Source: Turritopsis dohrnii (taxonomy: Eukaryota; Cnidaria; Hydrozoa; Anthoathecata; Oceaniidae). Taken from it: a stretch of 64,000 nucleotides of DNA. The notes under the pieces are model-generated. The model did not search any database and was not told where the DNA came from. It worked only from the letters and a program-made list of their open reading frames with translations. This document shows positions 34,111 to 45,211 of the stretch, piece after piece. The stretch is taken from assembly GCA_027922465.2 (NCBI GenBank), contig BQMF02000334.1, positions 434,001 through 498,000 of the forward strand, in the 5' to 3' direction. Positions within the stretch are counted from its first letter, which is position 1. Every line of letters starts with the position of its first letter. The translations under genes and the position numbers were made by a program.

Positions 34111-35580
34111 GACAAACTTTCTAGCGGGATTAACTTTAGTTTTATTTTTGTTTTATCTATTTTTGATCTAAAGTACGTAACAGTTATGATTTCATAGGTG
34201 ATGATGTATTGTAGAAGTCATTCAATCTTCAAACTTCAAGAATGTCACTAGTCTTTCATTTTTCATACTTCAGCTGGTTTCCCAGAAATCCTTATGCCTG
34301 TAAGGGCATCTTGTCAGGGTTAAGGTTAGCTGGTTTGTCAATTGTTTTTTGACTTTGTCCTTTGTATGTCCTCATGGGACATATTATATTTGCATGACAT
34401 AGTTTTTGTGATATTTAAACCACAGAATTTGAATGCACTTTTAAGACTTTATCAGCATGTTATGTTCTTCTACGGTCGCAATTTTGAAAATACGATAAAA
34501 ACAAACGATCTCCACTATTTACAGGATAATGTTACAACGGTTTTAAGCCAAAACAACAACCTCGTAACAACCTGTATATAGAATAAAACGTATTTTCTTG
34601 GCTTTTGGGGATAGCACATAATAATTTTACCGTGTTATAATGAATATAGATAAACTAGATAAGACTGTCGTTTGAAGGACATTTGATGCTTTTTTATGGA
34701 GAAAGCTTATGGAGATAAAACAAAATAATCCTGAAAAGCTTGAAAACAATTGGAACTCATTTTTTTCAAAGATGAAGATGGAACAAAATAATTCTCACCT
34801 ATCGATTAGTGTGCGTTATCAATAAATAAAATGCGTTTTTCAAAGCTTCTGAGTCATTTTAAAAGCTTACAGAACCCAACATTTTCTCCGTTGCCTAACC
34901 ATGGTGGGCGCCAATGTTTGAGGAGAAATTCTGTAATTTTTGTGCCCTCACTTAAAACTACACGCCGTGGTCCAACAACCAATGTTACTTCATTTTTAAA
35001 AACTTCAATTTAACAATCTTCATTGTTAAATTCCTTTCCAAACAACAAATTCTGCAAAACGAGTCTTTGTTTTGTCCACGGCCTTGTTACACATACTTCA
35101 AATGAATCTATTTAACAACTAATATCGCGGCCAATCTTACCTTACATGTTTGTAAATCAGATGAGCGGAAGACTCACAGGAAGACCGTTAACCAATCGAC
35201 TTATCAAAGTCATTTAGTTTTAAGAACATGGCTGCTGTGATTTTGTTAAGAGAATCTTTGTAGTCTAAAATATTTTCCTACCTTTTGATAGCCGTCAACC
35301 TTTGTTTATGTAAGTGTTCTCAGCAAATTATTTACGAACATTGTAATGTCACGTGATGATCAAATGATGAAAAATCTTTCAATAACAAAATCTCAGGGAC
35401 AAATAAATGATTTTAAAAAAATTCTAAAACCTATATTCGTTATTTTATAAGCCCTTTAAATTAAAACAAAAATTAAACTTGTGATACTTTGAGTTTTGTT
35501 CAGCTAATCTAAATTCCATAGAAAAAATTAGTCAATTAGTTGGACAAAGTTGAACATTTTCGTCTTTTTAAATCTTTAAA
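34111..35580. other. No gene; SINE tail fragment
   Basis: 34,255-34,316 matches the 3' tail of the tRNA-derived SINE at 24,040-24,112 and 62,000-62,072 (ATTTTTCATACTTCAG ... GTAAGGGCATCTTG). Elsewhere there are only short frames. I see no splice-supported coding sequence. Confidence 0.45.
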
Positions 35581-36609
35581 CTAGCATGTAGCTTTAACTA
35601 AAAATGCCCCCGCGCTCAAGCTTTCCAATTTGTACACACAGCAAGCTATATATTGTAAAAAAAAAACCTTCCACCAAAACATTTTGTAATTTAGAGATTT
35701 TTGTAAAAATATTTTTGGTTGATTTATGGCCTGATAAGTGGCATACTTTAAATAAGCCAGTCTTTAATGTATGGCAAAAGATACACAATATTTCAAAAAC
35801 AAATCGTGATCAAAGTGCCTGTTGAAGAAAGAGCGTGCCGAAAATCACATATTGAAGTGTATATATTTAAGTTTTACAATACAACGAATTGTTTAATGCG
35901 TAGTGTAACCTTGTGGCATAGTGTAACCGTGGCCGTGGTTTTTGTTATCTCTTAGGTCTAAGTCATGCTAATGCTAATATACCTTTTAAAAAGTGTAAAT
36001 AAGGCTTAACAAGTAATATCAGAAAGTATTGCCACAAACATAGGAAATGTGTGAACTGCAACCATGGATACGTATTTTATAATCAAAATAAGATTTGTTA
36101 AAGTGCCAAAAGAAAAAAACAAACTTTTTCGAAAAAAAATTAAAGCGAAAAATGTTTTAGTAGAAATCACTTCAAGCGTTTCAAGCTTTGATTCAAAATA
36201 AAAAACAGCAAAGATTTAATAGAGCTAAAACATCATATATACAAAAATAAAATGCATGGTTGGTAAAATTTCAAAGTTCAAGCTGTGCTTCAAATTCTTT
36301 GTCCATACCTTCAGGAAAACAACACAAAAGTAATATGAAAAATGTCTAAGCAATTTTAGCAAACGAACATTCTAAATAGCAAGGTATAATACAGTAATAA
36401 ATTAGGAGAAAGATACGAAAAAACATTCTGTCTCCCACTTACAGTACCATGCTTTGAAACGGGAAATATGCCAGCGTGTAACAGTAACACGAAAAGTTGG
36501 ATGATGATGATGATGATGATGAGGATGAAGAACAATATCGGAGACTGACATTCGCCTATCTCGTGAAACTACTATGCCTCCTCGCTCCCTTACAATCGCT
36601 GCGGGGGCA
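35581..36609 (-). repeat. 1.0-1.2 kb dispersed repeat, copy 1
   Basis: Reverse-orientation copy of the elements at 38,733-39,873 and 40,263-41,440. Its 5' end is TGCCCCCGCAGCGA-like (36,609), followed by TTTCACGAGATAGGCGAATGTC and a (CAT)n run. Its 3' end is GAGCGCGGGGGCATTTTTAG, then AAAGCTACATGCTAG (35,581). The GC-rich words TGCCCCCGC and GCGGGGGCA near the ends are inverted. TAGCTAAAGCTA (TAGTTAAAGCTA here) can form a small hairpin just before a terminal CTAG, recalling Helitron 3' ends. No transposase is present. Confidence 0.75.
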
Positions 36610-36610
36610 A

Positions 36611-37049
36611 CTACAAAGAAAAAACGAACGTTTTTGTTACCTACATGTACATTTTTATTTGTTACAAATAATTGGTCCAATAAAACTAATTGTCTAATTT
36701 AGCTTTGATTTCTACTTTAATTTTCCTTTGTGTTGTTGATGTAATCTATATTAACAACCACAATTATCTGTAAGAAACTTTTATTTCCCTTTCCCTATCT
36801 TCATATTTTTTGTTGTTTTTCCTAAAAAAGTGACACTTCACGAATATTTGAAGAAAAAATATATGCTATTATGGCACTGAGCTCTCACCTGCGCTAAGCT
36901 GTGAAAAATAAACTACGTATTCCTTTTTTTCATTATTACCTGTGGTCAAAACTCTCAAAAAGGACATGTGTTTTTGATAACAATTTTGCTAAGAGGCCTT
37001 CCTCTTTTTAAATACTGAAATAGACATCAGTGTTAGTTTTTCCTCAAAG
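36611..37049. other. Upstream region of the GPCR pseudogene
   Basis: AT-rich; I cannot point to a convincing promoter. No coding sequence. Confidence 0.35.
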
Positions 37050-37957
37050 ATGTTGTTGCAGTTTGACATGAACGTAACTTCTAGCAGTTGTACTTCGACA
37101 TTATCAGGATTACCTGAAAACTCGAGAATATACTTCTCAACTGTTTTTGGAATCAATGCAGTTTTTGCGTCAATTGAGAATTTCATAGTACTCTACCTGT
37201 TTACGAAAATGCTTTCTCTTCGAAATTCATCAGACATCCATTTACTCTCTATGGCAGTAGGAGACTTCATAGTTGGGATATTTCTTTCTCCTGTCAGTTC
37301 CTATGAAGCAATTGATCGCCACAACTGCTTCGTTAAAAACTCTGGTTATTTCATGGCATTGGTTTCAGTATCTGGGTTGATTTTAGTCATGGTTGCTGTT
37401 GATCGATACTTTCGCATGATCAAAGGACTTGATTATAATAGATACATTGCTTATCGGAAATACGTCCTACTTTTCGTGCCATGGGCGAGTCTATTCATTT
37501 TGTTATTGGGACGGTTTTTAGGGCAGGTAGCTTTAACATGGTTAATATTAACAATTTATGTAACAACGTCTAGTATGTTTGTTGTATGCTATTTCAAACT
37601 GAGTTCGGCCTTGAAAATATAGCAAAGAGCATTAGATAATTGCAAAATCCGTTTGAGAAACAAAAAAGCATTGAAATTGTTTTTGCTTTTAACAATAGCT
37701 TTTGTGGTGACAACGATTGGCACGTTTGTTTATAGATTGTTTGTAGCTATGACAATCCATTTTCCGGATAAAATGCAGTGGTTTACTCGACATGAACCAA
37801 CGATGATGGCTGCCGGACAAGTGATGTTTCAGTCTAACGCGTCCATCAATCCTTTGCTGTGTACTTCTATAATCATAGTAAGATACGGAAACTGCTATTG
37901 AAAAAACTCTGTTGTCGTAACCACGTCAGGCCAGCTTTAATAGTTACGGTCGCTTGA
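37050..37957 (+). pseudogene. Rhodopsin-type (class A) GPCR pseudogene
   Basis: Intronless. Residues 1-30 form an N-terminus with a possible N-glycosylation site (NVTSS). TM1 includes ENFIVLYLF with the conserved Asn. TM2 has LSMAVGDFIVGIFL (Asp2.50). TM3 ends in VDRYFRM, a DRY box. TM4 and TM5 follow with an unusually short second extracellular loop, perhaps a deletion. An in-frame TAG at 37,620-37,622 interrupts intracellular loop 3, after which the same frame continues with TM6 (LKLFLLLTIAFVV) and TM7 (NASINPLL). A 1-bp insertion near 37,862 then breaks the NPLLY motif; the other frame restores YFYNHSKIRKLL and a basic tail with Cys-Cys. One stop and one frameshift in an otherwise well-kept receptor suggest a fairly recent loss. 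The ligand cannot be told. Confidence 0.85.
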
Positions 37958-38182
37958 CACTTTTCCAAAGAGAACCAATTCATAAACAAAACTTTGAGTA
38001 AGAAATATTACAACCAAAAACTTTAAATATATAACATTATGTTTATAATACTATTATATGAAGTTAAATTATGTAACATTATGATTAGAGTGTATGTATA
38101 AATTTCCGTTAGACCATGCAGTATTCAGCAAATTTGTGTTTTTTTCCCTCACCCTTCTTCAACAATTCAAAATGACGTAACT

Positions 38183-38420
38183 GGGGCGCACGCAAGGTAG
38201 AGTTCATACAGCTCAAGCTGTAGTAAAATTTCGTCGAAAGAAATGTTACTAAATGATTTACATCCGATTTATATTCTCCTTTATTCTCTTCGTCGAGTTT
38301 TTACGTCGTCGTAATCACGCGACACGATACCGTCACTCAAAAATCTGCCCAATACATTTATTTATGGATTATCGCATTATTTGTTGGCGCCCCATTTGCC
38401 TCACAAATTTGACGTCCGTC
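38183..38420 (+). repeat. hAT-like element end, copy related to 50.8-51.05 kb
   Basis: Inverted relative of 50,815-51,055. It begins GGGGCGCACGCAAGG, a decayed form of the TIR CAGGGGCGGACGCAGGG, followed by TACAGCTCAAGCTG and TAAAATTTCGTCG. The shared stretch ends near GGCGCCCCATTTG. The other end was not found, so this is a truncated copy. Confidence 0.65.
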
Positions 38421-38732
38421 ACAATTTTGGGTCAAATACCGTCATACCGTCTAAAAAGGAAGACTCATACCGGTACCGGCTCTTTTATTGGGCCAATTAT
38501 CCAAAAAAACTATTGAGACAGGTTCATATCCTAAGATATTTGAATCCCGTTGCTCGAAGGGTTGCAAAACCACTTAATATTCCAGTTAAAATATTAAAGA
38601 ACAAAAGCCTAAAAACATAATTTTACTTCGTTATAGTGTGTTCTTGTTAAGTTGGCTAAGAAGTAATCAATATCCTAACAACAATTCATTCCAGATGTAT
38701 AAGAAACACAGACAAAGAAGCTTTTCCTTAAT

Positions 38733-39873
38733 TGCCCCCGCAGCGAGCGTAAGCGAGCGAGGAGGCATAGTAGTTTCACGAGATAGGCGAATGTCAGTTT
38801 CCGATTTTGTTCATCATCATCATCATCATCATCCTCCAACTTTCGTGTTGACGTTACACGGTGGAATACAATTATTAGCTGACTTTGCTTTTTTCCCGTT
38901 TCAAAGCATGGTACTGTAAGTGGGAGAGACAGAGTGTTTTTTCGTATCTCTTTCCTAATTTATTATTATATTATACTATGTTATTTAGGAAGATCGTATG
39001 CTAAAATTGCTTAGACATTTTTCGTGTTACTTTTGTGTTGTTTTAGTGAAGTGAACGACAAGGATTTTGAAGCACAGCTTGATATCCGAAATTTTGCCAA
39101 CCATACATTTTATTTTTGTATATATTTTAACTCTAAATTTTTCTTTCAATAATTTCGTTTAATGCACTGATTTTTGGCGGATCTTTCCTTCAAAAGATTT
39201 TAATTGGATTTCTGTGTATACAAGAAAGCCATATTACAAATTGTCGTTCTTCGTGTTTTTCTTCTTTGACTGTCTTCCAAACCTAGTGTGATCATGATCA
39301 ATAAAACCTATATTTTTTTTCTTGTTTTTTTTATGTAAACTTTGGCTATTTTTTGTTTTAAATCAAAGTTTGGATTTTTCGCTTTAATTTTTTTTGGAAA
39401 AGTTTTTTTTTTTTTGGCTCTTACAGAATGTTTTTAACAAATCTTATTTTAATTATAAAAATTATAAAATATGTATCCATGGTTTCAATTCACACATTTC
39501 TCTTGTTTGCAGGAAATACTTTCTAATATTACTTGTTAAGCCTTATTTACACTTTTTGAAAGGTATATTAGCATCAGTGTAAGCTAGACCTAAGAGATAA
39601 CGAAAAGTAACAAAGTTTTGTGCATATTTTCATCTGTTTAAGTGTAGATTATTTGGGTTGCATATTGCAAGTTGGTTTTGAAATGCCAAAAACTGATTTT
39701 GTCGAAATATTTAAGCATATAACTTTGCCTCATATCAGGTCCCAAATCAACCCAAACAGTTTTTTTTTCGGCCAAAAACTTGTTTTCGTTTCCGCTGTTA
39801 ATGTATAGCTTGCTGTCTGTATAAATTCGAATGCTTGAGCGCGGGGGCATTTTTAGCTAAAGCTACATGCTAG
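38733..39873 (+). repeat. 1.0-1.2 kb dispersed repeat, copy 2
   Basis: Plus-orientation copy, 5' TGCCCCCGCAGCGAGCG to 3' AAAGCTACATGCTAG. The five-prime flanks of the three copies differ right up to the TGCCCCC, so the left boundary is firm. It contains a (CAT)n run at 38,814-38,832 and several poly-T tracts. The end directly abuts the possible exon pair at 39,950-40,139. Confidence 0.8.
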
Positions 39874-39949
39874 TTTTAAACTTGTTGTTTTTTAATTCTT
39901 TTATCAACGAGTCTTGTTAGTTTGAGAGGTTTAAGTATAAGCTTCTTAC

Positions 39950-40139
39950 CTTTGTTCAGAGACTCCTTCGCTGAGTTTAAATCCACATCCATCATCTCAG
40001 TAGCTTTATCGATATTATCGAGAACACTTCAACAAAATTAAAATTGGTGTTTGTTACCTTTATTTTTGTTCTCCACTCCATCCAACTTCTTTGCATGAAA
40101 TTCCTTGTTCGGTTGAAACGTTGGTTGTTTATCCGTCAT
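39950..40139 (-). pseudogene. Possible 5' gene fragment (two exons)
   Basis: On the minus strand, ATG at 40,139 opens MTDKQPTFQPNKEFHAKK... up to a GTAACA donor after 40,058. A second open segment, 40,026-39,950, reads VLDNIDKATEMMDVDLN... and ends at a good GTAAGA donor. Both look like coding sequence (charged, helical), but the phases do not join (1 against 2), so either the gene is broken or the acceptor is mis-set. Repeat copy 2 begins 77 bp further downstream, which cuts off any remainder. No family recognised. Confidence 0.35.
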
Positions 40140-40262
40140 ACTGGTTTCCCCGCTAGGTCTTTCAGTTGTGAGCTAGGCGCATGCGCTAACATATAGCAAA
40201 CTAGATATCGTCCAGAACAGTGAAAGAAACTGTATTATCGCTGTAATATCGCTTATCATTTT

Positions 40263-41440
40263 TGCCCCCGCAGCGAGTATAAGCGAGCGAGGAGGCATAG
40301 TAGTTTCACGAGATAGGCGAATATCAGGTTGCGATTTTGTTCTTCATCTTCATCCTCATCATCCTCCAACTTTCGTGTTGACGTTACACGGTGGTATACC
40401 ATTATTAACTGACTTTGCTTTTTTCCTGTTTCAAAGCATGGTACTGTAAGTGGGAGACAGAATGTTTTTTGTATCTCTTTCCTAATTTATCATTATATTA
40501 TACTATGTTATTCAGGAAGTTCGTATGCTAAAATTACTTTAACATTTTTTATAATTACTTTTGCGTTGTTTTAGTGAAGTGAACAACAAGGATTTTGAAC
40601 AAGGATTTTGAACAATCCTCCACTACTGTGATCATAAAACTTTTTATATTTTTTTCTTGTTTTTTTATGTAAATGTTTTTTTGTTTTGAATTAAAGTTTG
40701 AAACGGAAATTTCTAATGGATTTGTCGCTTTAATTATTTTTTTTGAAAAAGTTCTTTTTTTTCTTTCTTTTGGCTCTTGCATAATAATTTCTTTAACAAA
40801 TCTTATTTTGATTATAAAATACGTATCCATGTTTCAGTTCACACATTTCTTTTGTTTGTAGCAAATACTTTCCGATATTACTGTTAAGCCTTATTTACAC
40901 TTTTTTAAAAGGTAAAGTAGCATCAGTGTGACTAAGGGCTAAGAGATAACAAAAAGTCACCAAGTTTTGTGCAGATTTTCATCTGTTTAAGTTTAGATCT
41001 ATTCAGTTTGCATATTCCAAAGTGGTTTAGAAATACCGCAATTATCGAGTTCGTCCTGAAGTTCAATTGATGCTAATTGATGCCATGCCAACCCTTGAAT
41101 GAAGGGGATTATTTTATGCCTGTTTCGATGCGTTAAAAGTTACAAGTGTTATGACTGGAGCCTCGATGCTACTTGTCTTGTGATCATAATGCGAGACAGT
41201 TCTAAAACGATTTTGAGTGAGTGTTGAGCAGCTCTCTGAGCCTTCCTAAAAAACTGTCTTTGTCAAAATGTTTAAGCATATAAGTATGCCACTTACCAGG
41301 CCCACAATAAACCAAAACATTTGTTTTCGGACAAAAATTTGTTTTTATTTCCGTTGTATAGCTTGCAATGTATAGCTTGCTGTGTGTACAAAGTGGAATG
41401 CTTGAGCGCGGGGGAATTTTTAGCTAAAGCTACATGTTAG
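40263..41440 (+). repeat. 1.0-1.2 kb dispersed repeat, copy 3
   Basis: Plus-orientation copy, closest to copy 2 and separated from it by about 390 bp. It has a duplicated word (AAGGATTTTGAACAAGGATTTTGAAC) near 40,590 and about 210 bp of additional sequence at 41,035-41,250. The 3' end is altered to TTAG. The nearness of copies 2 and 3 in the same orientation could reflect local duplication. Confidence 0.8.
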
Positions 41441-41539
41441 TATTAATTTATTGTGTGGCTGGTGATCATTACAACAAGCCATGCTACTGGATGTATAAAA
41501 AGTGAAAGTTTATTAAGTTTGCAGTCTGACAATCAAAGC

Positions 41540-41904
41540 ATGAAGATACTGTTGGCATTTTTCTTTTTTCGATGATTTGTTTAATAGTCGAGGCTAATAG
41601 TAGCAACAAAAAAGTGAGAATGTGGAAAGCAAACCTAAATCTATTTTATCGAAGGCTGATAAAAGTGTTTACGAGAATTTCAACATCAAAAACGAGATAT
41701 AATTTGCTGTTGTAAATAAAATGACACCAGCAGTACACAATATGGAAATTTGCCTCATCGTGTAGAAGCCTTGTTAGCTACTTGAGACTGTGAATGACGC
41801 GATATTGTGTGTGTTTTCTTTTAGGACCATTAGGTGTTGCCTAGCGGTAAAAGATGAAATGAAAGAAGTGATCGAAAAAATCATGAGAGACAAGCGTACA
41901 AATG
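41540..41904 (+). pseudogene. Third, decayed member of the secreted-peptide family
   Basis: Exon 1 (41,540-41,613) encodes MKILLAFFFF, then breaks in a T-run; the other frame gives MICLIVEANSSN, equivalent to the signal peptide and Ser-rich start of copies A and B. Exon 2 (41,825-41,904) follows an AG acceptor, reads RCCLAVKDEMKEVIEKIMRDKRTN and ends in the same G|GTGAGTG donor as copies A and B. It is 7 nt shorter than theirs, and the phases do not fit. The first Cys pair has lost its spacing. No third exon was found. It lies on the opposite strand to copies A and B and 20-30 kb away. Confidence 0.65.
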
Positions 41905-42059
41905 GTGAGTGATTTTAGTTTTAGACTGAAAGTCAAAAATTTAAGGCTAAATTTCATTCAGACGCTATCATATCTTTAACAATTCAATATTTTTACACAT
42001 TAGAAACAACTTTTTGAGAAGAAAATGTTTGATTTATGTTTCAGTTAATCGGCGATTAT

Positions 42060-42200
42060 CCATCAACCTTGATGTGTTTTCCCTAATTATGGCTGATTTA
42101 CCTCATACTAACGTATTTCTACTGCGCATGCGCGATTTTTGGTTGTATTATATGGCCACCTGATAGCCTTTGAAAAGTTACCTGGTGAAGACGTTCATGT
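42060..42200 (+). repeat. 130-bp repeat with GCGCATGCGC, unit 1
   Basis: Shares with 44,225-44,365 the order TGTGTTTTCCCTAATTA, CTACTGCGCATGCGCGAT, CACCTGATAGCC, TTGAAAAGTTACCTGGTGAAGAC. Similar enough to be aligned over its whole length. A further, more distant unit is at 44,100-44,224. Confidence 0.8.
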
Positions 42201-42600
42201 GTTTATCCTTGGTACCTACCTAGGGCATTGTCAGTGAGCCAGCAAGGCGGCGGTCCACAGCCAGTGGACAAGCCGGGCGGCGACTTTGACGTAAGGGCCT
42301 CACATAGTTGTAGACTTGAGGTACTACTATTACTGTGAGAGATCCAACGCTGGAAGCGGCAGCACATTGTTCTTTGGCAAGCTAGGCGTTATGGGATCTA
42401 AGTTTACCCTCACCCCGACCACTATGCTTGAGGACGAACTAGTACTGGCAGACCAGACATCTACACAGCTTGGATAGATGTTGCTATTTGTCCATTGTGT
42501 ACACCACAAGCACTAAGTAAGCTATTTATCCTTGGTACCTACCTAGGGCATTGCCAAGTAAGCTGTTTATCCTTGGCACCTACCTAGGGTATTGTCATTC
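42201..42600. repeat. GC-rich segment framed by a 38-bp repeat
   Basis: The phrase TTTATCCTTGGTACCTACC with TAGGGCATTG occurs at 42,208, 42,524 and, with changes, 42,562. The last two are tandem with a period of 38 bp including AAGTAAGCTG. The 300 bp between the first and second copies is rich in G and C (for example GGCGGCGGTCCACAGCC) and has no long frame. It could be a SINE or another short mobile element with a tandem tail; no polymerase III boxes are clear. Confidence 0.45.
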
Positions 42601-42959
42601 AATACAGATAAGTGGAGAACATTTCAATAGGATTAATCTAAACGAAGGAAGGGCCACCACATCAAAAAATACAAACATCAAAATGTTACAAAATTTAACA
42701 AACATGTAAACAAATAAAAAGTAAAAAGCTAAAAAAAATGAAAAATAAAAAAAATGCTACAAAACACATTGTGTGACAACTAAAATAAAAGTAAAATTAA
42801 AAATAACTAGTTTTTTTTTAATTTTTTACTTATTTTAAAAATATGAGAAAACATTCAACATCTATCAATACTGTACATGCAACAGAAAAATGTTAGTACC
42901 AACTAAACGTAAGAAGACAAAAAATATAATTTGACCAGATCTTTCAAGTTCTGAAGAAG

Positions 42960-44060
42960 ATTCCAAGAGGCCACTGATTGGTATGTTAAAGAGTAATCTC
43001 CAAACCTAACGGTGGAAACCAGATTTCGCTCTTCGAGGACGAGAATAATCACGAGTAATATCAGCTAAATCAAAAGTGTCATACAACGGAGAAGATACAT
43101 TGCCGTTCAGAAGCTTATACATGACAATGTTACAAAACTTGATAAAATCATGAAAAGAAAGAATTCTAAGTTGAGTAAAAAGGGGAAGAGAATGAGTATT
43201 AAAATCTGAAAATGTCATAATTCTAACAGACTGTTTGTGAAAAGTCATAATGCGTTTCGTTGAATTTTGAGTTAAAGCCCATACATTAGCTGAGTAAGAC
43301 AAATGAGAATGAAATAATGCATAATATATTGATAAAAGAACTTCTCTCGACACAAAATATCGCATCTGTGATCACCCCAATTTAAATTCGAGTCAATGAT
43401 CACACCTAGATACTTTGCAGAGTCACTAAGATAAAGTCTAGTACCATTGATTTTAATCTTGAAATCGAAAATAGGTGTTGTACGTGTTGGTGAAAATAAA
43501 AGTAGTTCAGACTTTTTTGAATTTAGTGAAATCTTATTGGCGTTCAACCAGTTAACTAAACATTTCAAGTCAATATTCATTCTCTTTGCAAGAGATTTTA
43601 ATGAGCTTTGCCGATCTAAATGCATAGTGTCATCAGCAAATAAATTTACCACAGAAAAAGGGATAGCATGGTGTAGGTCGTTAACATAGATTAAAAATAA
43701 AAGTGGGCCTAACACTGATCCTTGGGGTACACCGTGCAAAATTATCTTAATGGACGATTTCGATCCAGAAACAGATACAAATTGCGATCTATTTGATAAA
43801 AAAGACTTTAACCAATTAAGAGCTACTCCTCGAATACCATAGTAATATAGCTTTGAAAATACAATATTATGATCTATCAGAACAGAGCAAGCATACTCAC
43901 CAGAATCGAGAGCTTTTCTTATTTTCTCTGTGCAATTAATCAAGGCAGACGATGTTGAGTGTTTAGATTTAAATCCAAACTGTAGAGGATAAAGACAATC
44001 GCTTTTTTTCAAAAAATTGAATAAGCCTCTTTTGCATGAGTTCCTGATAAACTTTATCAA
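42960..44060 (-). pseudogene. LINE reverse transcriptase fragment
   Basis: The minus-strand frame starts with IKFIRNSC... and FGFKSKHSTSSALINCTEKI (fingers), loses part of motif A (the expected DLKKAFDTVDH-like phrase is reduced to VLIDHNIVFSKL, so the first catalytic Asp is gone), then has GVPQGSVLGPLLFLIYVNDL and NLFADDTMH. A deletion and frameshift near 43,370 join the thumb to a C-terminal segment with SYSANVWALTQNS and TRDYSRPRRAKSG. The 3' flank is A/T-rich, to about 42,660. It is inserted between copies of the GCGCATGCGC repeat at 42.06 and 44.1 kb. Confidence 0.85.
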
Positions 44061-44099
44061 TATTAGATAGTATTAGATAGTAGATATTAGATATTAGAT

Positions 44100-44365
44100 A
44101 TGTGTTTTGCCTAATTATGCCTAATTTTTTGTGTACTAACACGTTGTGAATACGCATGCGTAAATTCCAGGCTTACTACCCAGCCACTTGATAGCATTGC
44201 AAACATTACTTGGGGAAGACCATGTGTTTTTCCTAATTACGGCTCATTCCGCTCATATTAGCGTCTTTTTTACTGCGCATGCGTGATTTTGGTTTTAATT
44301 ATGCAACCACCTGATAGCCCTTGAAAAGTTACCTGGTGAAGACCTTCACGTGTTTGGTCTAATTA
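44100..44365 (+). repeat. 130-bp repeat with GCGCATGCGC, units 2 and 3
   Basis: Two tandem units (44,100-44,224 and 44,225-44,365), each with TGTGTTTTxCCTAATTA, a palindrome ACGCATGCGT or GCGCATGCGT, a CACCTGATAGC phrase and GGTGAAGAC or GGGGAAGAC. With the unit at 42,060 they form an array interrupted by the LINE and the GC-rich segment. Confidence 0.8.
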
Positions 44366-44389
44366 TGGCTTATTCCAAACTTAAAGGTG

Positions 44390-44545
44390 TTTACTACATT
44401 TGTCGTAGGTTTACTACATTTGACGGAGTTACTGCATTTGTCGTATATTTTTATTACATTTAGTGTTACTACATTTGACGGAGATTTTTACTACATTTAA
44501 CGGAGTTACCACATTTGACGGAGTTACCACATTTGACGGTGTAAC
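44390..44545 (+). repeat. Minisatellite TTACTACATTTGACGGAG
   Basis: About eight degenerate units with the core TTACTACATTTGACGGAG and spacing of 16-27 bp; variants include TTTGTCGTA and TTTAACGGAG. The last two units, with TTACCACATTTGACGG, are identical for 18 bp. Confidence 0.85.
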
Positions 44546-44992
44546 AACATCAACATAAGTGAATATGATACCATGATACCATTATGAATATGATACCATG
44601 ATACCATTGCAATGTAAAATTGACGAGCAAAATGTTTGCAGTTAGGAAACTTTAATGTTGGTAGTCATCTTTACTTGTAGTCGACTTTTCGCAGCGTGGT
44701 GTTGGCTTTCCTTCTGGTCTTCGGGAAAGTTATATTAATTCTATATGCATCTCTGTCGCTCAACCAGAGTCAACGAGAACCAACCCTTACAGGTTAAATT
44801 CCAAGGACTGAATGCTCAAAATTTGTTACTTACTGACTTATTTACAGTTGCTTACTCGTGTAAGGTGGTTTCAATTACAGAAACGGCACTAAAGAAACGC
44901 TTTTGACATGAACTCCATATAGGTTGAAAAAGCTAACCCGCTAACCACAAATTGTTGTCATTTTCAGTATATATGAAAAGAAAACAATAAAA
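44546..44992. other. No gene recognised
   Basis: A repeated ATGATACCAT motif at 44,568-44,607 is the only structure seen. Confidence 0.35.
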
Positions 44993-45105
44993 CTGAGTTA
45001 AACATACTGGAATATCCTTCTGTGCAGCAGTCAGAACAAGTGGGACATCCTTGTTTGCAACAATTGAATATTTTGAAGCTGTTATGCGTCGAAAGAACTG
45101 CCAGA
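44993..45105 (-). CDS. Possible cysteine-rich terminal exon
   Basis: After a good acceptor (TTTTCTGGCAG, ending at 45,106) the minus strand is open for 37 codons and contains FNCCKQGCPTCSDCCTEG, a compact pattern CC-x3-C-x2-C-x2-CC, then a hydrophobic end and TGA. Such density of Cys in AT-rich DNA is unlikely by chance alone, but no upstream exon has been fitted to it. It lies 106 bp beyond the stop of the open segment at 45,212-45,476, on the same strand, and may belong to the same gene. Confidence 0.3.
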
Positions 45106-45211
45106 AAATTTTAGCGTTAAAATTTGCGTTAGAAAAAAATCAACTTTTTTTCTAGTGAATCAAAAACGTTGAAACTTCACTCTAAGATACAGGTCGGAGA
45201 GTGCTATGTGA

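Noticed and set aside
36402..36680. His-rich frames in the 1.1-kb repeat copies
   Set aside because: The His run is just the (CAT)n microsatellite; the frames end at different points in the three copies.
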